Positions 36,127 to 46,353 are shown, counted from the first letter of the stretch. The stretch is 64,000 bases of DNA from Psychrobacter arenosus (GCF_904848165.1 NZ_LR884459.1:186001-250000), one strand, 5' to 3'. Translations and numbers: made by a program. Notes: generated from the letters alone by a model not told the origin.

Positions 36127-38145
36127 TTATGGCAACAGTAACTTGCCATCCGGCGTAATGACCGTCTTATGCGAGTAATCACTACGGGCAGGGCGCGATA
36201 CCGTTCCCAATTTTTCGATATAGTCGATAAAGGACTGCGTATACAGCAGCTTGGTATCTTCTACTTTTGTCTTGTCAGTGAAGATAGGCCCCAAGGTAGT
36301 GTAACCATCGCGACCTTCCGCAATATAATCGTTGGTTACCATGACATAAGTCTTAGTTAAGTCGATGGGAGACCAGGTATTGGTTTTGCGATCGCGCACT
36401 TCTAAGTTGCGGACACGATTGCCTTTGGCTTGGCTCAAGTCTAAATCCCAGAGCAGACCAGCGGCATACGGATGGGAGCCGGATGAGCCATTATTGTCTA
36501 GATAATTAGCGATAGCATCCTCAAGGGTGGTTAAGACTTGCTGACCCGTAATATCTAGATTGACCAGAGTATTGCTAAAAGGCAGTACGGTATAAGCATC
36601 ATCGTAGGTTATCGTGCCAGCCTGAATTGTCTCACGGACGCCGCCACTGTTTTGAAGCGCAAAATCTGCACGCAACGCGCCATCTAAAAACCCTTCAGCG
36701 ACGACTTGGGCAATATCACTGCCTCGAGCTGAGGCAGCGGTATCTTCACAGCCAGCGATGTCCGCTGATCGGGTAGTCCCTGGTACTCTTACTAAGCACA
36801 GTGATTCCGTGGCTAGGCCGATTTCTTTGGCTAAATTATCGCTCAGTTGGTCTGTATAACCTTGCAAAATCTTAGCGACCTCAAAGTTTTCGGTAAAGGG
36901 TAAGATAAGGTCTTTTTGCAATAGGTCTGACTTTTGCGCGTTGAGCGTATTGAGTAATGCTTGATTGTCAGCACTGTTTAAGGGCACAAAGTCTTTACTA
37001 ATTGCATCAAAGCGGCTAAAAGTCTCAGCTACAGGGATGATTTGCGAGCCTGCACAATCGGCAACATTGCCCTTAGCATCGAAGCTAATATTCATCAGGC
37101 CGACTGCCTTGGTGTATTCCCAAGCTTGACCAATACACACAGGGTTGCCATCTTTATTATTAACCACCGTTGGGTAGGCCCCTTGCGAGCCAAACGTGGA
37201 CTGAGTCGCTTCACTAGCCCCTTTATAATCCTTACTATAGCGACCAAAATCGCCTAATAAAGTATGAGAGTCCCCACCAATGATGACATCGACGTCAGTA
37301 AGAGCAGCGGCAAGCCGTTGGTCATTTTCATAGGTATAGTGAGTCAGCAAGACAATATGCTCAATACCTTGATTGTTCAGCTCATTGATATAATTTTGCG
37401 CGGTCGTCGTCTCATCTAAGAACTCGGTTGTCGCTAATGGTCGTGATGAGTTTTTGGTCTTGCTAGCGATGTCGAGACCGATAATACCCACCTTAACACC
37501 TTCTTTAGTCGTTTTAATCGTATAAGGCTTGATGTAATCATCGACTTTATTGGGCGCCAAGGGGGTACCGACCTTGGGTTTCACATTCGCTCCCAATACT
37601 GGAGTTTGGCAACTTCCGCTATTCAATCGATCTAAAAAATGCTTAAGTCCCGCATCCCCTTCATCAAACTCATGATTACCGAGTGCAAAACCATCAAAAC
37701 ACACGGCGCTCATCATATCCGCGTCAGCATCACCCTTATAAAAGCTGAAGTAACTGGTCCCAGTTAGGGCATCACCAGCATGCAATTTAAGGAAATTACC
37801 ATTGCCATATTGGCTCTCTAACTCATCAAAAACGGTTTTGATCCGTGGGAAACCGCCGTAAGCGCTACGATAAAGGGTGTTATCAATGACGAAATCGAGC
37901 TCTTTCTCAGGCTCTAGGTGGGAGTGCGAGTCGTTAATATGGGCTATTGATAACTCAATCGGTGTAAAGCCTGCCGACTCTTGATGGTCTTTATCGTCAT
38001 TACACGCCGTGAATGTACTGAGCATAGCAATTGCTAGGGCGGATAGCGCCAACTTCTTGTGATTAAACGCATAAGGGTGGCTTTTAAAGTAGGGGCTATA
38101 ACTGCGACTAGTATTCTTATTCTGCGAAAATTTATCTAACATCAT
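36127..38145 (-). CDS. 5'-nucleotidase/UshA-type lipoprotein phosphoesterase
   Basis: Two-domain periplasmic nucleotidase of about 672 residues. The signal ends in TFTAC, a likely lipobox, so it is probably lipid-anchored. The metallophosphatase domain shows AHINDSHSHLEPE, LHAGDALTGTSYFS, ALGNHEFDEG and IIGGDSHTLLG. The C-terminal 5'-nucleotidase domain shows LQNSGGVRETIQAGTITYDDAYTVLPFSNTLV split in the usual way and NDYIAEGRDGYTTL near the end. Substrates in the family include UDP-sugars and nucleoside 5'-phosphates, released as nucleoside and phosphate. The start is the ATG pair at 38145/38142 behind GTGAGG; an ATG at 38232 would add 29 residues before the signal. Leader contains the repeat GTGCAAAA twice and GCACG/CGTGC. 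Confidence 0.87.
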   Translation of the reverse strand: MMLDKFSQNKNTSRSYSPYFKSHPYAFNHKKLALSALAIAMLSTFTACNDDKDHQESAGFTPIELSIAHINDSHSHLEPEKELDFVIDNTLYRSAYGGFPRIKTVFDELESQYGNGNFLKLHAGDALTGTSYFSFYKGDADADMMSAVCFDGFALGNHEFDEGDAGLKHFLDRLNSGSCQTPVLGANVKPKVGTPLAPNKVDDYIKPYTIKTTKEGVKVGIIGLDIASKTKNSSRPLATTEFLDETTTAQNYINELNNQGIEHIVLLTHYTYENDQRLAAALTDVDVIIGGDSHTLLGDFGRYSKDYKGASEATQSTFGSQGAYPTVVNNKDGNPVCIGQAWEYTKAVGLMNISFDAKGNVADCAGSQIIPVAETFSRFDAISKDFVPLNSADNQALLNTLNAQKSDLLQKDLILPFTENFEVAKILQGYTDQLSDNLAKEIGLATESLCLVRVPGTTRSADIAGCEDTAASARGSDIAQVVAEGFLDGALRADFALQNSGGVRETIQAGTITYDDAYTVLPFSNTLVNLDITGQQVLTTLEDAIANYLDNNGSSGSHPYAAGLLWDLDLSQAKGNRVRNLEVRDRKTNTWSPIDLTKTYVMVTNDYIAEGRDGYTTLGPIFTDKTKVEDTKLLYTQSFIDYIEKLGTVSRPARSDYSHKTVITPDGKLLLP

Positions 38146-38289
38146 GATAACCTCACCCGATAGTGCAAAAGCACGAAAATACGTGCAAAAATAGAAAAAC
38201 TGCACAATCAGTGTGAGGTGATAAAATGACATGGCGATGACTAGGCCGTGTCAAGTTAGTGACACTAAGAAGATTCGATTTAGGCTTAA

Positions 38290-39219
38290 TTAATGTAAGA
38301 GTAGGACAGGAACATGGGTTTGCGCCAACAGTTCAGTAGTGGTGCTGCCTACGAAGAATCGTCGCCATTTAGCATGACCGTAAGCCCCAATGATAATCAT
38401 GCTAATATCATGTTCTCGCTGAAAAGTAGTCAGGGTTTTAACCACATTATCGCTATGTTGCTTGCTACTAAATAGATGCACAGTCACGGCAAGCCCTGCT
38501 GCTACTAGTTGGCGCTGTGCTTCATACAAGCTGTCTTCACGACTTTGAAAATGGTTGCCCACCATCACGAGATAACCTTGCGTGCCTCGTGATAAATCAC
38601 TGTCGCAAATCATCTGTACCGCTTTAATCGCAGTGGGACTGCCATCAAATGCTAGCATATAGGAGCTCGGCGCAGTAAAAGCTTCAGAACAAACCAAAAT
38701 AGGCTGCTGTATTGTCCGCGCCACACTCTCGATATGACTGCCAATATTCACATACTCATGCTGATGATCCGCACTACGCCGACCCATGATGACCAAGCGA
38801 GTTTTTGACGCAAAATGTTCAATAGCAGAGAGGAGCTTGCCATGACGCAAATGCGTATAGACTTCGATATCGTCAGAGTAGGCGACACTATTTAGAACCT
38901 GAGTTTTGGCATCTCTGACTAGTGCTTCGCCATGTTTTAGGGTAAGGCGCGCTGTTTCTTCATCCAAACGGGTCAATTCATAAAGTAGCGATTGGCGACT
39001 GTCCATACCGATAGTGCCGCTTAAATCATGGCGACTCGACTTAGGGCTGTGCACGACATGCAGTAGTGTAATAGGTAAATTTAACTTTTGCGCATACCAG
39101 GCCGCGTAATCACACACGAACGAGGTGATGTGGGAGCCATCTATACAAGCCAGCACGCAATGTTGGCTAGCAGCGACGGACTGAGCAGATGGAACTGAAG
39201 GGGCAACAGTATGCGGCAT
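38290..39219 (-). CDS. Universal stress protein, tandem Usp domains
   Basis: This 309-residue protein holds two UspA-like domains. The first begins HCVLACIDGSHITSFVCDYAAW (about residue 20), and the second SSYMLAFDGSPTAIKAVQMI (about residue 185). The second keeps the ATP-binding end motif GAYGHAKWRRFFVGSTT; the first has a reduced version (GRRSADHQHEY), so only the second may bind nucleotide. The ATG at 39219 has AGAGGAAG at good spacing and is preferred over a start at 39282. It lies 78 bp downstream of arsR on the same strand, so it is probably co-transcribed with it and thus under arsenic control. Confidence 0.85.
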   Translation of the reverse strand: MPHTVAPSVPSAQSVAASQHCVLACIDGSHITSFVCDYAAWYAQKLNLPITLLHVVHSPKSSRHDLSGTIGMDSRQSLLYELTRLDEETARLTLKHGEALVRDAKTQVLNSVAYSDDIEVYTHLRHGKLLSAIEHFASKTRLVIMGRRSADHQHEYVNIGSHIESVARTIQQPILVCSEAFTAPSSYMLAFDGSPTAIKAVQMICDSDLSRGTQGYLVMVGNHFQSREDSLYEAQRQLVAAGLAVTVHLFSSKQHSDNVVKTLTTFQREHDISMIIIGAYGHAKWRRFFVGSTTTELLAQTHVPVLLLH

Positions 39220-39297
39220 AATATCTTCCTCTCTAGTCGGGCTAGGCAGTAAGATAACCTGGTGCTGTAGTGGCTCAGCCAATCTTGCGTGACCGGG

Positions 39298-39627
39298 CTA
39301 ACAACACGGTTGCTCTAAGCTACTCGATAAGCTGGGATTAGGTAAGCTCAGGCTATCATCCGTTTCTATACTCGTAATCACATTTTGACACCAAGTGGGC
39401 ATGGACTGCTCCAGTCGATACCAAATCCAAGTCCCTTTGCGCTCACTACTCAATATACCCGCACGTTTGAGATGATTGAGATGACGCGATACGGTAGGTT
39501 GCGGTTGCTCTAATATCTCAGTTAAATCACAGACACATAAGGTCTCATGCTGCCTTAATAGTAAAACTAATTTAAGGCGAGTAGGATCGCTTAAGGCTTT
39601 AAAAAAAGGGACGGGCAACAGCTGCAT
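39298..39627 (-). CDS. arsR: ArsR-family arsenic-responsive repressor
   Basis: Small winged-helix repressor of 109 residues with the ArsR arsenic site [12 protein letters not shown]: Cys31 and Cys33 (typical ELCVCDL), followed by the recognition helix [17 protein letters not shown] and the beta-wing [12 protein letters not shown]. Binding of As(III) or Sb(III) releases it from the operator. The C-terminal Ser-rich tail ends PCC, which could add metal ligands. It is divergent from arsB, with a palindromic operator between. The ATG lies near 39627 in an A/T-rich leader. Confidence 0.92.
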   Translation of the reverse strand: MQLLPVPFFKALSDPTRLKLVLLLRQHETLCVCDLTEILEQPQPTVSRHLNHLKRAGILSSERKGTWIWYRLEQSMPTWCQNVITSIETDDSLSLPNPSLSSSLEQPCC

Positions 39628-39665
39628 ATATTTACTTTTCCGAATATATAATATAATATCACCCC

Positions 39666-39685
39666 ATATTCACTTATGTGAATAT
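39666..39685. promoter_or_regulatory. Probable ArsR operator in the arsR-arsB control region
   Basis: ATATTCAC-TTAT-GTGAATAT is a perfect 8+8 palindrome, 38 bp from the arsR start and 69 bp from arsB. ArsR operators are A/T-rich palindromes with TTCA half-sites; further GAATAT half-sites at 39640-39660 may add to it. Confidence 0.75.
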
Positions 39686-39754
39686 AAAGTCTTAACTTCC
39701 ATAATAACATATTTAAATAGTCCCATTAATCCCTATAAAAGTCGAGTCCATATA

Positions 39755-41044
39755 GTGTTATTAGCCATCATAATTTTCATATTAACTTTAATATTTATCA
39801 TTTGGCAGCCGCGTGGTTTGGGTATAGGGTGGACAGCGGCTATAGGGGCTGGATTGGCTTTGTTGACTGGGGTCGTCAATTGGTCTGATATTGCAATCGT
39901 TTGGGGAGTTGTCTGGAATGCGACTTTTGCCTTCATCGCTATTATTGTCATTAGTCTATTGTTAGATGAAGCAGGATTTTTCCGGTGGATAGCGCTACAC
40001 GTGACACAAGTCAGTAAGGGCAGTGGGCGGCGTTTGTTTGCCCTTATTGTTTTATTGGGGGCATTTGTTTCTGCGTTTTTTGCTAACGATGGTGCCGCGC
40101 TTATTTTGACCCCAATCGTCATTGCTATCTTAGTAACTTTACGGTTCTCGCCAGCGACCACCTTAGCCTTCATCATGGCTGCAGGATTTATCGCTGATAC
40201 GGCTAGCTTGCCACTGGTGGTTTCAAATTTAGTCAATATTGTCTCAGCCGACTTCTTTAACGTCAGCTTCGCTCGCTATGCGCAAGTCATGGTGCCGGTA
40301 AACTTAGTCTCGGTAGCCAGTTCCTTAGCAATACTGTATTTATTCTATCGTCGTGATATTCCAGCTACTTATAACCTAGCTGATGTCCCATTACCAGCCT
40401 CAGCTATCGTTGATAAAACCACCTTTATCGCGGGTTGGCTGGTGCTTATTGGGTTGTTATTTGGCTTTTTTGTCTTAGAGCCTATGGGCGCACCTATTAG
40501 TTTGATTGCGGGGGTAGGAGCTGGCATTTTGAGCATCGTCGCGCTATCACAACGCAAAATTGAGCTAATGCCTGTGGTCAAAGGTGCGCCTTGGCAAGTA
40601 GTCATTTTCTCGTTAGGCATGTATTTGGTGGTTTATGGGCTGAAGAATCAGGGTCTGACGGATTATCTCGCCAGCGTGCTAACAGCGTTAAGTGACCAAG
40701 GTATGTGGGCAGCAACTTTAGGCACAGGGTTACTTTCTGCTGGACTATCTTCCGTCATGAATAATATGCCAACGGTGCTGATTCAGGCGCTCGCTATCGA
40801 CCAAGCGACCACCACACAGCAAACCTTAGAGGCGATGGTCTTTGCGAATGTCATCGGCTCTGACTTAGGTCCAAAAATTACCCCCATTGGCTCATTAGCG
40901 ACTTTGCTATGGCTACATGTGCTCGCCAGCAAGAATATTAAAATTACTTGGGGCTATTATTTTAAGGTCGGCATTATTCTAACTTTGCCTGTGTTGCTTA
41001 CGACCTTAGCGGCACTGGTTATTTGGCTAACTGTGCTGCAATAG
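39755..41044 (+). CDS. arsB: Arsenite efflux permease ArsB
   Basis: Exports As(III)/Sb(III) from the cytoplasm, driven by proton motive force. The 429-residue protein has about 12 membrane helices. The N-terminus [22 protein letters not shown] is a clear ArsB start, and [18 protein letters not shown] and [14 protein letters not shown] follow as in the family. The start is a GTG at 39755 (written M). No arsA ATPase gene is present, so it would work as a secondary carrier. It leads the rightward arsB-arsC-arsH run and is divergent from arsR. Confidence 0.92.
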   Translation: MLLAIIIFILTLIFIIWQPRGLGIGWTAAIGAGLALLTGVVNWSDIAIVWGVVWNATFAFIAIIVISLLLDEAGFFRWIALHVTQVSKGSGRRLFALIVLLGAFVSAFFANDGAALILTPIVIAILVTLRFSPATTLAFIMAAGFIADTASLPLVVSNLVNIVSADFFNVSFARYAQVMVPVNLVSVASSLAILYLFYRRDIPATYNLADVPLPASAIVDKTTFIAGWLVLIGLLFGFFVLEPMGAPISLIAGVGAGILSIVALSQRKIELMPVVKGAPWQVVIFSLGMYLVVYGLKNQGLTDYLASVLTALSDQGMWAATLGTGLLSAGLSSVMNNMPTVLIQALAIDQATTTQQTLEAMVFANVIGSDLGPKITPIGSLATLLWLHVLASKNIKITWGYYFKVGIILTLPVLLTTLAALVIWLTVLQ

Positions 41045-41134
41045 CCTGATGAATATTATCTATCAACTACTAACTACTACCATCAAAAAAACTGCCTAGA
41101 TAGAAAACTATAATCCCTATAAAAATGAGCCCTT

Positions 41135-41641
41135 ATGAGCATGACTAATATAAACGAACCGCTAGAACCGTTAAATATTCTCTATATCTGTACCCACAAC
41201 CGTTGCCGTAGTGCCTTATCAGAAGCCATTACTAATCAATTGGGTAAGGGGCTATTACTTGCCAAAAGTGCCGGGAGTCAACCCGCCGGCGAAGTGCATC
41301 CTTTAACGCTAAAATATTTAACCCAAGCTGGTTATGACATCGCAGGGCTGACCAGTAACTCTTGGCAAGATACGGCCTATATGGGTAATTTTAAACCGGA
41401 CGTTGTGATTACCGTTTGCGATAATGCGGCTGGAGAGAGTTGCCCGTTATGGTTAGGCGCTATGCCAAAATTACATTGGGGGTTGAGCGATCCGTCCAAA
41501 GATACTATGGACGAGGCTAAGACCGCCGCTAATTTCCAACAGGCTATCGCTGCCATTGAGCATCGGGTCGAAAAATTATTGGCAGTTGCTCAATTAGCTA
41601 GCGAGCAAAGACTAAAAGCACTAACTGAGCTTAACCAGTAA
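41135..41641 (+). CDS. arsC: Arsenate reductase, low-molecular-weight phosphatase type
   Basis: Reduces arsenate to arsenite for export by ArsB. The phosphatase-like loop ICTHNRCRSAL supplies the CX5R catalytic motif, and later Cys (TVCDNAAGESCP) are in the positions of the second and third redox cysteines of the thioredoxin-coupled ArsC class. GAMPKLHWGLSDPS with the catalytic Asp closes the domain. Total length is 168. It belongs to the LMW-PTP class, not the glutaredoxin-type E. coli ArsC. The arsB stop lies 90 bp upstream, and arsH follows after 56 bp. Confidence 0.9.
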   Translation: MSMTNINEPLEPLNILYICTHNRCRSALSEAITNQLGKGLLLAKSAGSQPAGEVHPLTLKYLTQAGYDIAGLTSNSWQDTAYMGNFKPDVVITVCDNAAGESCPLWLGAMPKLHWGLSDPSKDTMDEAKTAANFQQAIAAIEHRVEKLLAVAQLASEQRLKALTELNQ

Positions 41642-41697
41642 CTTGCTACCTTTTCTAGAAATATTCCCAATTACCATCCTGTTTTACGAGTGCCCAT

Positions 41698-42474
41698 ATG
41701 ACCAATAAACCGACTTCCGAGACTAATCTAAGTCCTACTACTAACCTAAACACCAGTACCGACTTCGATACTAGCCTGCCCAATATCAAACCAGAGCTAT
41801 TTCACGTCCCTGCCAGCACTGACTTTCAAGGTCAGCCTAGTGCTCATGCGCCAAGGATTCTATTGCTGTATGGCTCATTACGCACACGCTCGTACAGCCG
41901 TCTCGTGATAGAGGAGTCCGCGAGAATACTATTAGCGATGGGCTGTGATGTAAGGATTTATAATCCGACGGGTTTGCCACTAGCCGATTCGGAAGACGAG
42001 AGCCACCCTAAGGTACAAGAACTGCGTGAGGCGGTGCAATGGAGCGAAGGTATGGTGTGGTGTTCGCCTGAACGTCATGGGGCAATGACTGGCATTATGA
42101 AGACACAAATTGATTGGATTCCGCTGTCCATTGGCGCTGTTAGACCAACCCAAGGTAAAACGCTCGCAGTAATGCAAGTTTGTGGCGGCTCGCAATCGTT
42201 TAATGCGGTCAATCAATTGCGAATCTTGGGACGGTGGATGCGTATGTTGACGATTCCTAACCAGTCGTCAGTGCCCAAAGCCTTTTTGGAATTTGAAGAA
42301 GACGGCCGTATGAAACCCTCGGGCTATTATCTACGTATTGTCGATGTGTTAGAGGAGTTAGTGAAATTCACGCTGCTGACTCGGAACTATAGCGACTACC
42401 TAGTCGACCGCTATTCTGAACGAGTGGAGACGGCTGAGGAACTGATGGCGCGTGTGAATCAAAACGCTCTATAA
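41698..42474 (+). CDS. arsH: ArsH NADPH-dependent FMN reductase
   Basis: This flavoprotein, common in ars operons, has been shown to oxidise trivalent organoarsenicals in some bacteria. The flavodoxin-like core starts [20 protein letters not shown], with [20 protein letters not shown] and [26 protein letters not shown] as family marks. The first 45 residues are a Ser/Thr/Asn-rich, probably disordered extension beginning [12 protein letters not shown]. It is the last gene of the arsBCH run; no terminator was found just downstream. Confidence 0.9.
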   Translation: MTNKPTSETNLSPTTNLNTSTDFDTSLPNIKPELFHVPASTDFQGQPSAHAPRILLLYGSLRTRSYSRLVIEESARILLAMGCDVRIYNPTGLPLADSEDESHPKVQELREAVQWSEGMVWCSPERHGAMTGIMKTQIDWIPLSIGAVRPTQGKTLAVMQVCGGSQSFNAVNQLRILGRWMRMLTIPNQSSVPKAFLEFEEDGRMKPSGYYLRIVDVLEELVKFTLLTRNYSDYLVDRYSERVETAEELMARVNQNAL

Positions 42475-42769
42475 CGCTATCAACACCTGTAAAAAAACTA
42501 ATTATAAAAAACACTTAACAAAAAGGCTAATCGTTAAAACCAACTGTCGACCAGTAAGTGGCGGTCTGCATAGTTTATATCCGCTTAAACTTGCTAAATA
42601 TAAACTTAAAATAGGCTCTTGTAGATTTACAACAATGTCATATTGAGCTTTATGATAGGGTGAAGGCTACTAAAACAAACATCTGATTTGATTAATTTTA
42701 GTAGACATTGGTTCATACGGAGATTGCCAATGTCAAAGCCATGTCTCCTTGAGTTTCTAAAGGAAAACT

Positions 42770-43468
42770 ATGATGACTGTCCTCGCAAACCCTACGCTTA
42801 ACCCCGCATCTGCCAAACTACTTGCAAATTTTACTAGCAAATTGCCCGCTTTAATTGCCGCCAGTTTGCTCGCATTAAGTAGCGTATTGGTCGTCGGTTG
42901 TAGCAATACCCCCACTGAGCAAGTCTTGCCAGCCGGAAGTCATGTTATAGCATTAGGAGATTCATTAACTTACGGATATGGTGCTAGTCCCAAAACCGCT
43001 TATCCTACAGTCTTAGCGGAATTAAGTCGTTGGCAAGTCAAAAACGAGGGGGTCAATGGCAATACTTCGCAAGATGTGTTGGCCAGAACGGACAGAGTCG
43101 TAGCTCAGCAACCCGACTTGGTGTTACTGGGAGTGGGGGGCAACGATGTCTTGCAACGGGTCCAGCCCGCCACCACCAGCGACAATATCACGGCGATTAT
43201 CAGTAAATTTAAAGCCGCCGATATTCAGGTGGTGCTAATTGCTCAACCTTATTTTAGTACCAGTGCCTTATTTGGTAAGGCCAGTGACAACCCCATATAT
43301 AAAGAAATTGCCGCTGCCGAAAAAGTCCCTTTGTATTCAGGCGGTTGGTCCGAAATACTGTCTAATGAGCGCTTAAAATCGGATCAGATCCATGCTAACC
43401 CAGCGGGCTATCGACAATTTGCTCAAGGCTTGTTTGTTTATTTACAAGATCAGGGATTGGCGCGCTAG
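42770..43468 (+). CDS. SGNH-hydrolase esterase lipoprotein (TesA-like)
   Basis: This 232-residue protein is an SGNH/GDSL-type esterase or lysophospholipase. Block I is IALGDSLTYGYGAS with the catalytic Ser, block II VNGNTSQDV, block III GVGGND, and block V HANPAGYRQFA with the catalytic His and Asp. The signal sequence ends in the lipobox VVGC, so it is likely a lipoprotein; E. coli TesA is instead free in the periplasm. It stands alone with an AAAGGA site before the double ATG. Substrate unknown: short acyl esters or lysophospholipids are likely. Confidence 0.85.
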   Translation: MMTVLANPTLNPASAKLLANFTSKLPALIAASLLALSSVLVVGCSNTPTEQVLPAGSHVIALGDSLTYGYGASPKTAYPTVLAELSRWQVKNEGVNGNTSQDVLARTDRVVAQQPDLVLLGVGGNDVLQRVQPATTSDNITAIISKFKAADIQVVLIAQPYFSTSALFGKASDNPIYKEIAAAEKVPLYSGGWSEILSNERLKSDQIHANPAGYRQFAQGLFVYLQDQGLAR

Positions 43469-43593
43469 TTGTTATATACGTGAGCTATTTTATAAGTCAG
43501 TAGTGTTATGCGCTTGTATGAAAGCAATGTTTTATAAATTGAGTGATTACTAGTGATTACTTGGGCAGTTGAATGAGCTGTGAGGCCATAAAC

Positions 43594-44070
43594 ATGAAAA
43601 ATCGGCTATCTATTAAGCTATCCATACGTCGCTTAACCTCGTTACTCCTGCTGGTATTTTTACCGCTTACGCTCAGTATGGCTGCTGATAAGACACCAAC
43701 TGATTCCCCTAAACTGACCACAGTTCAGTCGCTCTATGCCCTGTCAACTGAGAAACAATTAGGCTCAGAAGTGTTGTTAGAGCGCTATAGTAGCGAGTCA
43801 TTTAAGCAAGCTTTGGCGCTTGAGCGGCAAGTGGCGGAAACCGGTATGGTATGTGGATCCGGCGGCGATATCATGTGGCAATCGCAAGATACGGACTTTC
43901 AAGAAGCGGTTACGTTTGCCGTAGATGCAGAGGATAGGGTGATCGTGCAGTTATCAGACCGTGACACACTTTCTTATGTGCTCAGCTGTGAGGCAGAGCA
44001 CTGTTTAATAGAGGATATCTATGATTTTGGTGGCTCGGTCAAAGAGATGATGTTAACGGACTGCCAGTAA
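43594..44070 (+). CDS. Small secreted protein of unknown function
   Basis: I do not recognise a family. The ATG at 43594 has GAGG 9 bp upstream and gives a 158-residue protein starting MKNRLSIKLSI, with a typical signal peptide (SLLLLVFLPLTLSMAADK) cut after MAA or similar. The mature part (about 130 residues) has three or four Cys (TGMVCGSGGD, LSCEAEHCLIED, LTDCQ), likely disulfide-bonded. The frame is also open to an ATG at 43573. It is next to the esterase gene but separated by 125 bp. Confidence 0.72.
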   Translation: MKNRLSIKLSIRRLTSLLLLVFLPLTLSMAADKTPTDSPKLTTVQSLYALSTEKQLGSEVLLERYSSESFKQALALERQVAETGMVCGSGGDIMWQSQDTDFQEAVTFAVDAEDRVIVQLSDRDTLSYVLSCEAEHCLIEDIYDFGGSVKEMMLTDCQ

Positions 44071-44144
44071 CCCATTAGTAAGAGAAGACTATAATTACCT
44101 AACAACCCATAGCCAGGCTTCAGTGAGCGAGAAAAGCTCAGTCC

Positions 44145-45548
44145 TTAATACAAGCCTTTCCCATCCTCAGGCTGTAAACGTAAGAAGTATAACCCCGCCA
44201 AAATCGTAATAATGCCCATCACCCAATACGTCGATTGAAACGCTGCGAGGGTATCCATCTCGACTCGTTCGGTTAAGATATTCAACACCGCCGCACCAAA
44301 AGCAATACCAAAACTAATCGCCAACTGCTGATTGACTGCCATGAGACTGTTACCGCTACTGGTCTGCGTGCCCTGCAAATCGCCAATGGTAATCGTATTC
44401 ATCGCACTAAATTGCATCGAGTTACACGCGCCCATAAAGGTGAGCAGCGGGATAAACCAATACCACGGTACTGAGGCATCAAACTGTGCCAATAGGATGA
44501 TTAAAAACCCTATCAAAGTCGTATTTACCACCAATACTTTACGGTAGCTAAAGCGCTGGATAATTTTACTAACCCACGGTTTTACCCCAATAGCGCCCAC
44601 AGCAATCGGGGCTAACAACCAACCGGCCTCTGAAGGCGAGTACTTAAATTGAACTTGTAGTAATAATGGCAGTAGGTAAGGAACGGCACTAATCCCTAGG
44701 CGAGTGAGTAAGTTGCCCACAATGCCGATGCGGAAAGTACGGATATCAAATAAGGATAAGGGGAATAAGGGCTTATCCGCCCGGCGCGCATGCCAAACAT
44801 AACCTGCCAGCAAAGCGAACGACGCAACCGTTAATACAATAGAGCCAAAATAACTGCCCGGTTGCGACGCTTGTTCTACCGCTAGGCTCAGTAAACAAGC
44901 CGCTGCAGCGAATAGAACAAACCCCAACCAGTCTAGCCGGCCTACCGTCTCTCTTAGGTCCGGAACTAACTTCATACCCAGATATAAGCCTACTAAGCCC
45001 ATAGGAATATTAATCAAAAATATCCAATGCCAACTGGTATATTCCACCAGATAGCCGCCTAACAAGGGACCGATTAATGGGGCTACTAGAGCAGGAATCA
45101 CCGCAAAGTTCATCACCGTGAGCAATTGGTTGCGGGGATACGATTTGACTAGGATCAGGCGCGCTACTGGGGTCATCATCGCGCCGCCTAAGGCTTGGAT
45201 AATACGCGCACCAATGAGGAATTGTAGATTGGGTGATACCGCACATAGCACTGAGCCGACACAGAAGATGACAATAGCGGAGAGGAAGGTCTTACGCGTC
45301 CCGTATTTATCGGCTAGAAAGCCACTAATCGGGATAAATATCGCTAGGGTTAACGCATAACTAATCACTGCCCATTGCATCTTGAGTGGGGATTCACCCA
45401 AGGCAATGGCCATCTGTGGCAGCGCTGTGTTGAGAATGGTGGCGTCCAAAATCTGCATAAACAGAGCGACGGCCAGCACGTAGGGCAAGTATTTCGCTTG
45501 GATTGGAGAGAGTAGAGAGGGGGCAGTAGTAGCGGTTGGATTAGTCAC
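44145..45548 (-). CDS. DHA2-family MFS multidrug efflux transporter
   Basis: Fourteen-helix drug:H+ antiporter type of 467 residues. DHA2 motifs: AVALFMQILDATILNTALPQMA with the motif D1 LDxTIxNxALP in helix 1, LADKYGTRKTFL as motif A and GARIIQALGGAMMTPVARLI as motif C/B. Most like EmrB/QacA or MdtD. The start codon is a GTG at 45548, which overlaps the stop of the hydrolase gene by 8 bp, so the two are likely translationally coupled. Confidence 0.88.
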   Translation of the reverse strand: MTNPTATTAPSLLSPIQAKYLPYVLAVALFMQILDATILNTALPQMAIALGESPLKMQWAVISYALTLAIFIPISGFLADKYGTRKTFLSAIVIFCVGSVLCAVSPNLQFLIGARIIQALGGAMMTPVARLILVKSYPRNQLLTVMNFAVIPALVAPLIGPLLGGYLVEYTSWHWIFLINIPMGLVGLYLGMKLVPDLRETVGRLDWLGFVLFAAAACLLSLAVEQASQPGSYFGSIVLTVASFALLAGYVWHARRADKPLFPLSLFDIRTFRIGIVGNLLTRLGISAVPYLLPLLLQVQFKYSPSEAGWLLAPIAVGAIGVKPWVSKIIQRFSYRKVLVVNTTLIGFLIILLAQFDASVPWYWFIPLLTFMGACNSMQFSAMNTITIGDLQGTQTSSGNSLMAVNQQLAISFGIAFGAAVLNILTERVEMDTLAAFQSTYWVMGIITILAGLYFLRLQPEDGKGLY

Positions 45549-46353
45549 GTTTTCTTAGTTGCTCATCAAGGTGTTGGACAATAATGTCAGGGTCTTTGAT
45601 CCACGCTCCATGTGGATTGCCCTTTATATGTTCGGGTAGTTTGACAGAAATCAAGGTCGAGTCGGCACACAGTTTGGCAAGATTTTGCGTAGATTTGTAA
45701 GGGGCATAGTCATCGCCCTGGATGTAGAAGTAAATGCCCTGACCTTTGCCCGCTTGTTTACTCGCCTGCAAATCGGCTTGAATAAAATCATAGCGACCCG
45801 ACAAAGCCGTATGGCACCAGTCCGTCATCATGCCCTTGGTCTCGCGATCGCCAAATTTAATCTTATAACCTGGGAAGTAACCATAGAGCGCAATCATAGG
45901 CTTAAACACGGCCACAGCGCGGAGGATGTTTAACTTGCCAGCCCCTGACCAGTTTTTATAGTGTAGGTTGCCCGTCGCGACCCCAATCACCGGCACGTCA
46001 TGCAGCACACTATAAATCGTCGCCATATGACCGCCTAAGCTATGCCCGAAGAGATAGGTCTGGTCATGTTCCGATAGCGCTAGTAATTGTGGAATAAAGT
46101 CATCGACAATATCTTGATAGTTATAGTCGACGCTTTTATTAACTTGCGGGGTATTCTCACCGCAGCAAGGATAGTCGGCTGCGATTACCGTATAACCCTT
46201 AGCGGTTAATTCTGTGAACAACTTACTGTATTTACGCAGTGGCACCCCAATAGCGGTCAAAAAGACTAGGGTAGTCTGTTGGTCATTAGCCGGTAAGGGC
46301 TTATGAGTGTGCACATTTACCGTATATTGGCCTTTAAATTTGAAAGTCGTCAT
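45541..46353 (-). CDS. Alpha/beta-hydrolase, copy 2 of a tandem pair
   Basis: This 270-residue protein has an alpha/beta-hydrolase fold with nucleophile elbow LFGHSLGGHMAT (GHSLGG) and a likely catalytic His in GNPHGAWIKDPD near the end. It is similar over its whole length to the next gene upstream (46452-47249), including the PCCGENTPQV block and GYFPGYKIKFGDRE. I use the ATG at 46353: a GGAGG lies immediately before an ATG at 46362, and the 46353 start makes the two paralogues align (MTTFKFKGQYTVNV with MPAFTFKNKYAVNV). It overlaps the MFS gene by 8 bp. Substrate unknown; no signal peptide. Confidence 0.84.
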   Translation of the reverse strand: MTTFKFKGQYTVNVHTHKPLPANDQQTTLVFLTAIGVPLRKYSKLFTELTAKGYTVIAADYPCCGENTPQVNKSVDYNYQDIVDDFIPQLLALSEHDQTYLFGHSLGGHMATIYSVLHDVPVIGVATGNLHYKNWSGAGKLNILRAVAVFKPMIALYGYFPGYKIKFGDRETKGMMTDWCHTALSGRYDFIQADLQASKQAGKGQGIYFYIQGDDYAPYKSTQNLAKLCADSTLISVKLPEHIKGNPHGAWIKDPDIIVQHLDEQLRKRD

